Of a DNA stretch of 64,000 bases, positions 1 to 7,763 are shown in pieces. The stretch spans positions 1 to 64,000 of the forward strand of contig JAEZAM010000113.1 in the NCBI GenBank assembly GCA_023430465.1. Reading direction: 5' to 3'. The notes below the pieces were generated by a model that made no database searches, was not told the DNA's origin, and saw only the letters and a list, made by a program, of their open reading frames with translations. This DNA is from Bacteroidota bacterium. Lineage in GTDB: Bacteria; Bacteroidota; Bacteroidia; Chitinophagales; Chitinophagaceae. The translations under genes and the position numbers were made by a program. Within the stretch, counting starts at the first letter, position 1, and every line of letters starts with the position of its first letter.

Positions 1-6
1 TTGTTT

Positions 7-60
7 AACCTCAACCTCAACCTTAACCTCAACCTTAACCTCAACCTTACCCTCAACCTC
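7..60. repeat. AACCTC/AACCTT hexamer repeat
   Basis: Nine successive hexamers of the form AACCTC, AACCTT or ACCCTC follow one another and end next to the stop codon of the M23 gene. On that gene's coding strand the array reads as GAGGTT/AAGGTT, so it would be transcribed as a G-rich 3' tail. Related GAGGTT/AAGGT tracts occur at about 51146-51182 and 54765-54786. The array may extend left of the window. Confidence 0.9.
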
Positions 61-742
61 ACCCCTTCCACCCCAGCACCAAATCGGGATCTGGGGAATT
101 GCGGAGCCATTGCACCCGCTCACTGTACCGGCAGACCCCTGGATAATCCCCCTTATAGTCACCGATATCAACGATCAATTGAAAATGCAGGTGTGGCGGC
201 CAGCCGCCGTTTTCTTTTGGCTCACCAAACACCGCAAACATTTCACCCTGGCCGATCTTTTTTCCAACGAACATGGCTGCCAGTGATCCGACCGACAAAT
301 GGCCATACAACGAGTACCAGCTCATACCACCTGTCTGGTGCGAAAGAATAATGGTACCCCCGTAATCTCCGAAAGCAGCATTGTTCGCAAAGCTGTGCAC
401 ACTGCCGGCAGCCACTGCCAATACAGGTGTGCCTGCTTCACCCCAGATGTCCAGCCCCAGGTGAAGCCGCCTCGGCTCCTGTCCTTCATCAAAGAGATTG
501 CTTCGGTTGTAGATCGTGCGGTGCTCATTATAGCCACCAATCGCATAGCGTGCGCCTGCCTTCTGCCGCTGTGCGTCAACATAGCGGGCAAACAAATCCG
601 TATCCGTGTATATCTCCTCTGTTAATGCAGAATTGTCTGCCGTGAGGTCAAGTGTGGTCAGTGTATCGATCCCTTTCGCAAATGGCACAACGGGATGGAA
701 TTTCATGCCCGAACCAATGATATGTTGCTCAAATGGCGTCAT
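59..742 (-). CDS. M23-family metallopeptidase (LytM-like)
   Basis: This is a peptidoglycan endopeptidase-type zinc peptidase. The 227-residue reading shows the M23 signature: an HxxxD zinc pair in HLGLDIW (about residues 94 and 98), YGHLS near 148 and HLHFQL (184/186), which supply the remaining ligand and catalytic histidines. The segment between has the glycine-rich strands typical of the LytM barrel. I see no signal peptide or membrane segment, so export is uncertain; many Bacteroidota relatives of this size also lack an obvious one. A TTG at 760 would add six residues. I prefer the ATG at 742 because the protein then begins MTPFEQ, a more natural start. Its stop codon touches the hexamer repeat at the window edge. 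The substrate is not determined. Confidence 0.85.
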   Translation of the reverse strand: MTPFEQHIIGSGMKFHPVVPFAKGIDTLTTLDLTADNSALTEEIYTDTDLFARYVDAQRQKAGARYAIGGYNEHRTIYNRSNLFDEGQEPRRLHLGLDIWGEAGTPVLAVAAGSVHSFANNAAFGDYGGTIILSHQTGGMSWYSLYGHLSVGSLAAMFVGKKIGQGEMFAVFGEPKENGGWPPHLHFQLIVDIGDYKGDYPGVCRYSERVQWLRNSPDPDLVLGWKG

Positions 743-771
743 GCCCGAAAAGTAAACCAATCCATTTGTAT

Positions 772-801
772 AAAAAAAAGGTCCCGCTTTCGCGGGACCT
801 T
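772..801 (-). terminator. intrinsic terminator of the 1582-residue cargo gene
   Basis: A perfect 10-bp stem AAGGTCCCGC / GCGGGACCTT (778-787 with 792-801) with a four-base loop is followed on the minus strand by a run of T. It lies 21 bases past the stop codon of the gene at 823-5571. Confidence 0.9.
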
Positions 802-822
802 ATAATGTAAGGCAAAACTGTA

Positions 823-3800
823 TTATCTGCCAACCACAACTTTGAAGGTCTTATCTGAAGTTCTGGGTCCGCCTACGTAGGAGAACTGAACCATATAAGT
901 ACCACTTGGAAGTGATGTAAGGTCTACAGGAATCACGCGACCGAACGCAAGGTTGTTGTATTGCTGTGTTCTTGCGAGGGCACCTGATGCGGTGTAAACT
1001 TTCATGGTCAGATTGTTATACAGAACGCTGTTGATGCGAATGTTGAACTGACCGGTGTTTGGATTTGGCCAGAGGATAACAGCGTTGTCTCTCAGCAGGA
1101 TGATGCGCTCAGGGCAATCAACTACCTGTGCGGTGACTGTTGATGAACCAGGGCAGCCAAACTCGTTGACATAAGAATAAGTCAGCGGGTATGTTCCTAC
1201 TGCGGTCATTGGCGGAACCAGCAGGTTTCCGGATACACCAATACCAGACCATGTACCGCCCGCAGGTGTTGCGTTGAGGGCAACGGAAGAATCGCTGATA
1301 CAGATTCTTGTTGGGAGGGCTGCAATGTTGATGACAGGCGTTGGGTTAACCGTTACCGTTACGCTGCTTGTGCTTGTACAATTTGCAGGTGATGTTGAAG
1401 TAACAGTATACGTTGTTGTGCCTGCTGGTTTAGCATATACCATATAGGCATTCGAGTTAGCCGTGTATGGTACCGTTGCGGCTGCATCGGTAAACAGACC
1501 TGTGATTGGCGCCCATGTTACTCTCGGGTGAGGGAAGCCATAGGTAAGCGTGATTGACCATGAGTCGATGGTTCCTATGTCGCCACCGGCGTTGTCATTC
1601 ACTGCCAGTGTCCAGGCACCGTTTCCTACAGAGTAGAGACCGGTAAATGCGGTCACGTTTGATACGAAGCCTGTTGGACCTACACCATTTGCGCCATCCG
1701 CTGCAAATGTTCCGGTTACAGGTGAAGTTGCTGCAGTCGGTACAGTTCCCGTACCAGTTGAGCTGATCACTGCGTTGACAAAATTATCACCGCTGCCACC
1801 CTTGCGGTTAACAAGGTTGAGGATGTTACCGTTTGGAGCTCTGAGGTTGAAGATCATATCTGCGTTCCAGGTATGAGTTGCATTGATATTTACACTGATG
1901 CCGGTCAATGTTGCACCTGCAGGAATACCAGACACGTTCAGGGTGTGGTTTGCTCCAACGAGGCTAGCATCAGGAATAGCAAGTGTAATAGTTCCTGAAC
2001 TAACCGCAGGCAGCGTAACAGGCGCCGGCGGAGGTGTCACAAACTGCGTCGATATCTGTGCGATGCCGTTAGGGCAAACCGCAGGGGCAGCAGGTGTAAG
2101 GATAGCTGCTACAGGGCTTGGGTTCACGATCGTGTTGACGACCTGGGTATTGTTGCCTGCTTCAGGATCATCAGCATTGCTGGTCGACACAGTAATCGTA
2201 TACGTACCGGCCGCGAACGTAAACGCAGGCAGATCTACCACTTGTGTTGCACCCGGAGCAAGTGTACCGGTATTGATGGTTGTTGTCAGCGTGGTCGTTG
2301 CAGAACCCGTTATGTTCGCTGTCACCACAACAGGGTATGTAGCGAAGTTCAGCGGCGTGGTGTTATAGTTCGTAACACTTGCACGGATCACGTTGTTGGT
2401 TGCAGGGCAGGTAGGCACATTTGCCACAGCAGAGATACCTGCATCTACCAGCGGCGTCACTTTAACAGAGATATCATCTATATAAAGGAACGCCTGATCA
2501 CCGGCAGAGATCGCGTGGAAGCCGATATAGTATGCACCGTTTGCGGCAGGTGTGAAATCAACGATAGCGGAATCCCATGGGTTTGCCAGGGCCGTTGCAA
2601 TCGTAGTATTGGTAAACAGCGTATTGGTCATTGCAGACGCTTCTGCCATTGTACCATATTTCACTTCAAGTCCTTCGACATATACGGGACCATCTGATGC
2701 TTTATAGTAGAATTTCAGTCGGTATGACTGACCACCGGTCAGGTTCAGGGCCTGGATGTAGAACCAGTCATCTGCTGGACGGCTGAGGTTCTGCGCATCG
2801 TAGAGATAACGCATCGATTGTGTTGGAGACACATAAACCTGGTTACTGGTACCGTTGAATGTAGTCCAGCGACCACCGCTCGTATTACCAACCGGACCGC
2901 TGTTACCGTTCACATCCTGCATGCTTGTACATGTTGGGAATCCTTCAGGAGGCGTAGCTGAACTGAAGTCTTGCAAGTATGGAACCGCTACCGCAGCGCA
3001 CAATGTTGTTGCAGTTGTTTTTACGTTCTGGCTGTAGTCTGCTCCAGGAACGCAAATTCTTCTTACATAGAAGTCATATGTTGTGCTGGCTGACAGGCCT
3101 GTTACCTGGATCGGAGAGGATGCACCGAATACTACGGTACCGCCACCTGCTGCATTGGTTGTACCTGGTACAAATCCTGGAGCGCCGTATTCCACTACAA
3201 ACGCACCGCCCGGTGAGGTGAAGAATACGCTGGCAGTTGTGGGTGAAGTTCCGACTGCGCTCACCAGTGTTGGCTTCGGACATGTTGGTGCCGGAGCAAT
3301 GGTTACGTCGTCTACAGCAACACCGTATCCGAACTCTTCCGTTCCTTCAAAGGCAATATAATAGTCACCTGACGTCGACCCGGGAAGCAGAAGTTCTACT
3401 TCGGTCCAGGCGCCTACATTTGTTGTATAGACAGCACCTGGAACAAGTGTCCATGGTCCTGCGGCTGATGTCTTGTAGAACACGCGGAGCTCGTTCTGAT
3501 CACCCAGCCAGTTTTGATTGGCATACCAGAAGGTAAGTTGAGCGCCGATAGCTGGCATACCGCTGAGATTAAGTGATGGAGAAACAAGGCGGGTTACACC
3601 ACCGTCACCATCTCCAAAGAACTGAGCATTCAGTGTACCACCATGTGCAGAAGTGATGGCACCGCCATTACCTGCGCCTGCACCATAGGTCCAGGTTTGG
3701 GAACCGCTTACAAAGCTGTTCGTCCAGCAAGGGCGGGTGGTACTGGAAGCCTCGAATGTTTCTGTGAATGGGAATACCGTTACCGCATCGCAGGCAGTCT

Positions 3801-5571
3801 GGAAGCTGAAGCCGGTGCTCCATGCACTATTGAGTACACCTGAGCAGGCAGATCTTACATAATATGTATAGGCTGTATTTGCTGTGAGGCCAGTAGCAGT
3901 GGCCGTAGTTGCACCTGCTGCTGTTGTACCGCTGGCGGCAAGACCAGTTGCACCGCTACCGGGAGCTCCTGATGTTCTGACTTCCCACTGATAACCGTTT
4001 GCAGGTGGTGTTACAGACGCCGTCCAGCTAAGGTTAGCTGTTGTAGTAGTCACGGCAGGTACTGTCAAAAGCGTAGGTGCTGCGCAGGGCGGTGTGAGAT
4101 CCAGACGGAAATCATCAAAGCTGAGGTACCAGGGATTTCCTGTTGCTTCGTTCACACGAATACCAAAGTAGTATACTCCGCTGGCAGAAGGCGTGAAGGA
4201 ACGGAGCACTTCTGTATAGGTATTAGAGGAAGCAGTGCCGTTAGTTGCGAAAGAAGCTCCAACCTGTGTTGCCCCGGCTGAGTTCGGCGTTCCGTTTACA
4301 AACACATCACCTACCCAGGTATCGTATCCATCAAAGTTTGCAAACCAGAAAGAGAAGTCATAAGACTGTCCTGCGGTCAACTGGAAGCCGTTGGTCCAGA
4401 TAAATTCATTGCTCGCGCTCCAGGCATTCTGGATAAAGTTGGGGGCTGAACGTGCATTTGCATCGAAACCTGAGGTTCCGTTGTTGGCTGAACGCCAGTC
4501 ACCATTCTGTTTAACCCAGCAGGAAGGGAAGGATGTCGCTCCTACGGTTGCCAGGCCATCAAAATTTTCTGTCCATGGGAACACAGATACCGGTGGCGCT
4601 GTGGACACACTAACCACAGTGGAGTAGGCATCAGTTCCGGAGCAGGTCATTTTCCGGCGATAGTAAGTTGTACCGGAAGTGCTGGTGGTAAGTGTCTGAC
4701 CAGTAGCACCGGCAACATTGGTCCATCCGGTGGTTCCATCCAGTGAGCTTTCCCACTGGAAGGTCAGGCCTGCACCAAAGCTCGCACCCGTGACCGATAC
4801 GGAGAACGGTGAGCCAGGGCAGATTGGGCCTCCGGCTGCCGCTGCTGTACCGCCGTTCAATGAACCAGGTACGCATGGTGGTGGAGGGAAGATGGTATAT
4901 GTTGTTCCGCTTGGTATCGCGGCAACAGATGTAATGTTGTTATTGGCAGTTGCGGATGAGTAAGTAGCGGGTGCGCCCGGCGTTACACTGAGGAAGGAAA
5001 CCAGGTCGTTTACACCGATAGAGGCAGTGGCTGCCGTAGGGGCGTTCATTGTACCATACACGATGGTTATGAAATTGGTCCCTTCGGCCAGGTTTACCTG
5101 GAATGTACCGGTAGGTGCCGTAGAGCTGCCGCCGCCACCGAGGTGGATATTTCTCCACTCTGCAGAAAACACCCGGTTAGGAGCAGTACCACTCGTTGTG
5201 TAAACGATGCTGCCGCCGCTGGCATTGTTATCGTCCCAGAAAGGAGCGATGATCGCCGCGCCATAAGCGTTGCTGAGGTTATTGGTCCAACTTGTTGCAA
5301 AACCGGTAGTACCGTCTGCAGCAAGTTTCAGGGCCCCATTTGTGGAAAGAATTGCATTGGTATACGTTACCCCACCAAATACAAAGTTGAATCCGATCGC
5401 CACATTTTGAACACCGTCATCGCCCGTGGCCGTGCTGGTGGTCGTTCCCGTCAGTGGAGTAAACGTGCCTGCTGAAGGCGCAAACACATAGGTATTTACC
5501 TGGGCGTTCAACGCGGGACTTAGCAGACATAATGAAAAAAAGGAAAGAAGTGCAATGTAAATCTTTCTCAT
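823..5571 (-). CDS. giant multidomain T9SS-secreted protein (P domain, FN3, choice-of-anchor domains)
   Basis: A 1582-residue cell-surface or secreted protein. It starts with a signal peptide ending in ALNAQ (about residue 23). Then follow a beta domain with a WDDN motif (about 30-230), an Ig-like module (240-325), three jelly-roll modules of the choice-of-anchor J type that open with F-W/F-T-E-N/T-F-like motifs (about 330-495, 600-755, 865-1040), and fibronectin III-like units between them. A CARDB-like stretch (1045-1150) and a proprotein-convertase P-like domain (about 1190-1330, with HTWNADMIFNLRAPNG) come next. The end is a type A T9SS sorting domain (WPNPNTGQF, then LPSGTYMVQF and a basic tail). 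The modules suggest adhesion or glycan/protein binding; no catalytic domain is visible, so the function is unknown. It is followed by its own terminator and looks monocistronic. The module limits are estimates by eye. Confidence 0.88.
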   Translation of the reverse strand: MRKIYIALLSFFSLCLLSPALNAQVNTYVFAPSAGTFTPLTGTTTSTATGDDGVQNVAIGFNFVFGGVTYTNAILSTNGALKLAADGTTGFATSWTNNLSNAYGAAIIAPFWDDNNASGGSIVYTTSGTAPNRVFSAEWRNIHLGGGGSSTAPTGTFQVNLAEGTNFITIVYGTMNAPTAATASIGVNDLVSFLSVTPGAPATYSSATANNNITSVAAIPSGTTYTIFPPPPCVPGSLNGGTAAAAGGPICPGSPFSVSVTGASFGAGLTFQWESSLDGTTGWTNVAGATGQTLTTSTSGTTYYRRKMTCSGTDAYSTVVSVSTAPPVSVFPWTENFDGLATVGATSFPSCWVKQNGDWRSANNGTSGFDANARSAPNFIQNAWSASNEFIWTNGFQLTAGQSYDFSFWFANFDGYDTWVGDVFVNGTPNSAGATQVGASFATNGTASSNTYTEVLRSFTPSASGVYYFGIRVNEATGNPWYLSFDDFRLDLTPPCAAPTLLTVPAVTTTTANLSWTASVTPPANGYQWEVRTSGAPGSGATGLAASGTTAAGATTATATGLTANTAYTYYVRSACSGVLNSAWSTGFSFQTACDAVTVFPFTETFEASSTTRPCWTNSFVSGSQTWTYGAGAGNGGAITSAHGGTLNAQFFGDGDGGVTRLVSPSLNLSGMPAIGAQLTFWYANQNWLGDQNELRVFYKTSAAGPWTLVPGAVYTTNVGAWTEVELLLPGSTSGDYYIAFEGTEEFGYGVAVDDVTIAPAPTCPKPTLVSAVGTSPTTASVFFTSPGGAFVVEYGAPGFVPGTTNAAGGGTVVFGASSPIQVTGLSASTTYDFYVRRICVPGADYSQNVKTTATTLCAAVAVPYLQDFSSATPPEGFPTCTSMQDVNGNSGPVGNTSGGRWTTFNGTSNQVYVSPTQSMRYLYDAQNLSRPADDWFYIQALNLTGGQSYRLKFYYKASDGPVYVEGLEVKYGTMAEASAMTNTLFTNTTIATALANPWDSAIVDFTPAANGAYYIGFHAISAGDQAFLYIDDISVKVTPLVDAGISAVANVPTCPATNNVIRASVTNYNTTPLNFATYPVVVTANITGSATTTLTTTINTGTLAPGATQVVDLPAFTFAAGTYTITVSTSNADDPEAGNNTQVVNTIVNPSPVAAILTPAAPAVCPNGIAQISTQFVTPPPAPVTLPAVSSGTITLAIPDASLVGANHTLNVSGIPAGATLTGISVNINATHTWNADMIFNLRAPNGNILNLVNRKGGSGDNFVNAVISSTGTGTVPTAATSPVTGTFAADGANGVGPTGFVSNVTAFTGLYSVGNGAWTLAVNDNAGGDIGTIDSWSITLTYGFPHPRVTWAPITGLFTDAAATVPYTANSNAYMVYAKPAGTTTYTVTSTSPANCTSTSSVTVTVNPTPVINIAALPTRICISDSSVALNATPAGGTWSGIGVSGNLLVPPMTAVGTYPLTYSYVNEFGCPGSSTVTAQVVDCPERIILLRDNAVILWPNPNTGQFNIRINSVLYNNLTMKVYTASGALARTQQYNNLAFGRVIPVDLTSLPSGTYMVQFSYVGGPRTSDKTFKVVVGR

Positions 5572-5773
5572 AAGCAGAGTTTATGTGATTGGTTGTAGTG
5601 TGTCTTGGTAGTCCAGTAGGAGAATCGGTGGTGAAAGATATTTATTTTTTCCTTTTCGCCAATTTTTAACTCTACTTTTTCTTTTGCCTTCCCTAGCCGA
5701 TAAATCTGCATGTTTTTGCGGTCAGCAGCCTGTTATTCACCTGACTATACTCCCGCGGCATACTAAGGTTCTC

Positions 5774-6844
5774 ATGCGTTCGTTTTTTAACCACGTATAC
5801 ATTAAATACCCTTTCTTGAAACCTGTTTCGTACGCCATTTTATTTATTATTTCCCTCTGCTTTCTGCCACTTGAGCAGCAGGCGCAAATGATCACCGGCA
5901 CGTGGAAAGGCCGCATTCATAAACAAAAAGTGGAGCTGAAGATCATTCAGTATGGAGACAGCCTTACCGGCACCTCCTACTATTATGAGTCTGCCTCGCG
6001 ATACCGGCGTTACAGCATCAAAGGTTATTTTGACGCCGCGACCAACGAGGTCGTATGGTGGGACGATGCCCTGATCGAAGTTGCTGACGACAGATCAGGA
6101 AAAGCCGGTAAAATGGCGATGCTCTCGCGGGCGGACTTCAATTGTCCCGGAGATGGCCGCATGATGCTTGATGGAAAAGCGCGCGGAAACCCCGACGGGC
6201 CCTCCGATGCTGACGTACACCTTGACAAAACAGAAAACAGCCAGTTCCGGGACGACTGGGACCCGGTCATCGAAGGGTTTCTTTCCGGTGGCAATGATCC
6301 CGACCTGATCCGGGATGTGGCCCGGGCCCAGCAACCTGATGTTCAAACCGAAACCATTAATAACCCAGCTCCGCTAAAGCCTGAACCTCTTCCTGCTCAG
6401 CCGGCAGCTCCTGTCGTCATTCGCGAAAAGCAGGCAATCCCCGTTCCATTGCCACTTCCAGTTGTACAACAGGCACCAACTATTGAAGAAAAGTTTGTGA
6501 CCCGGAAAAAAATACTGGTTAAAGAAATACCGGTTTCAGGTGATTCCCTCTGGCTGCGCTTCTACGACAATGCGGAGATCGATGGTGATTCGATCAGCCT
6601 GTTCCTTAACAACAAACTCATCTTCTCACATATCCGCCTCACTGGTAATGCTTACAGCATAGCACTGCCGGTAAATGAACTGGGCACGAGCAGTGAACTG
6701 ATCATGGTGGCTGAAAACCTGGGCTCCATTCCCCCAAATACCTCTTTTATGGTAGCGGAGGTCGATGGTGTTCGCCACGAAGCACGCCTGGAAAGCACGG
6801 AAGGCAGCAGCGCCATGATCCGTTTTGTAAAAAAAGATCCCTGA
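5774..6844 (+). CDS. secreted protein of unknown function
   Basis: I do not recognise this family. The 356-residue product has a hydrophobic N-terminal segment ending near LEQQAQ, which looks like a signal peptide. Next comes a beta-rich domain starting ITGTWKGRI, similar in style to small lipocalin/META-like domains (about residues 40-180). A Pro/Gln/Ala-rich linker (about 210-265) leads to a second beta-rich domain (about 270-350). The reading frame is open from 5684, but the ATG at 5774 puts the hydrophobic segment at the N terminus and is preferred. It is transcribed away from the 1582-residue cargo gene, and its TGA stop touches the stop codon of the convergent EEP gene with no base between. 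Confidence 0.75.
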   Translation: MRSFFNHVYIKYPFLKPVSYAILFIISLCFLPLEQQAQMITGTWKGRIHKQKVELKIIQYGDSLTGTSYYYESASRYRRYSIKGYFDAATNEVVWWDDALIEVADDRSGKAGKMAMLSRADFNCPGDGRMMLDGKARGNPDGPSDADVHLDKTENSQFRDDWDPVIEGFLSGGNDPDLIRDVARAQQPDVQTETINNPAPLKPEPLPAQPAAPVVIREKQAIPVPLPLPVVQQAPTIEEKFVTRKKILVKEIPVSGDSLWLRFYDNAEIDGDSISLFLNNKLIFSHIRLTGNAYSIALPVNELGTSSELIMVAENLGSIPPNTSFMVAEVDGVRHEARLESTEGSSAMIRFVKKDP

Positions 6845-7693
6845 TTATTTAAATGACAATTCCACCAGGATGGGGAAATGATCAGAGGCAAAACGGCCGT
6901 TCCATGTCTGTGAGAACGTGGCGTGAGAAAGCACGTTCCATTTTCCTTTCACGAAAATATAATCGATGGGCAGGTTGTCTCTTTCCTTAGGCCCAAAACC
7001 ATTGAACGTACCTGTGGGGCCATACGCAGGCGTTTTGCTCAATTCTCTTGTGTCAAGCAGATGAAGCGGGTTGGCCTTATCAACCAGCACTTTGATCGGT
7101 TCGTCTGCAGGTCTTGCATTGAAATCACCCGTGACGATTACCGGCGTCTTGCCCGCGATGCTATCCACCTTACGCAGCAGCAACGAAGCGCTCTCACGCC
7201 GCGCTACCTGGCCTACATGATCAAAATGCGTATTAAAAAAATAGAATCGCTTCTTTGTCTTGCGGTCGATGAACTCGCACCAGGTTACTACCCTGTTCAG
7301 CGCCGCATCCCAGCTTTTACTGCCCGGCACTTTTGGTGTCTCTGACAGCCAGAATGTTTCGTTTCGAATCATTTTAACCGCCGTGGTATCATAAAAAACC
7401 GCGCTGTATTCTCCTTTCTCTTTGCCATCTTCCCTGCCACCACCTGCGTGACGAAAGCGCGGAAGCAATGTTGCCAGATCCTGCATCTGATCATGCAGGG
7501 CTTCCTGCACCCCCAGCACCTGTACACCGTGGTACAACACCTGTGAAACAAGGTTATCCTTGCGGTGTGGCCATGCATTCAGACTGTCGCCTTTATTGTT
7601 GTAACGGATATTATATGTCATCACCCGTAATTGCTGAGCGGATACATCGGTGATGACGAATGCCAGTACAAATAAAACAAACAGCCTTTTCAT
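6845..7693 (-). CDS. endonuclease/exonuclease/phosphatase (EEP) family hydrolase
   Basis: A 282-residue metal-dependent phosphodiesterase of the EEP (DNase I/synaptojanin) fold. It has a signal peptide (MKRLFVLFVLAF to SAQ), so it acts in the periplasm or outside the cell. Family motifs appear in order: MTYNIRYNN, a GVQEA stretch carrying the metal-binding Glu, NTHFDH, the catalytic TGDFNARP, DYIFV, and the terminal SDHFPI histidine. Sequences of this kind are usually annotated as endonuclease/exonuclease/phosphatase proteins with unknown substrates (nucleic acids, phospholipid or sugar phosphates). It lies 70 bases downstream of leuS on the same strand and could be cotranscribed with it. No terminator fits before the convergent neighbour. 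Confidence 0.92.
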   Translation of the reverse strand: MKRLFVLFVLAFVITDVSAQQLRVMTYNIRYNNKGDSLNAWPHRKDNLVSQVLYHGVQVLGVQEALHDQMQDLATLLPRFRHAGGGREDGKEKGEYSAVFYDTTAVKMIRNETFWLSETPKVPGSKSWDAALNRVVTWCEFIDRKTKKRFYFFNTHFDHVGQVARRESASLLLRKVDSIAGKTPVIVTGDFNARPADEPIKVLVDKANPLHLLDTRELSKTPAYGPTGTFNGFGPKERDNLPIDYIFVKGKWNVLSHATFSQTWNGRFASDHFPILVELSFK

Positions 7694-7763
7694 AACAACT
7701 TATTTAGTCTTTCCAATAATAGTATGTCGATAAAAGCAGACGCCGCACATCCGCAGTTCGTTG

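Noticed and set aside
7..60. A chromosome telomere at the window start
   Set aside because: Related hexamers are internal at 51 and 54.8 kb, and the array is next to a normal gene.
1..351. Plus-strand open frame coding (Asn-Leu)n
   Set aside because: It is a by-product of the AACCTC repeat and runs antisense to the M23 gene, whose motifs are intact.
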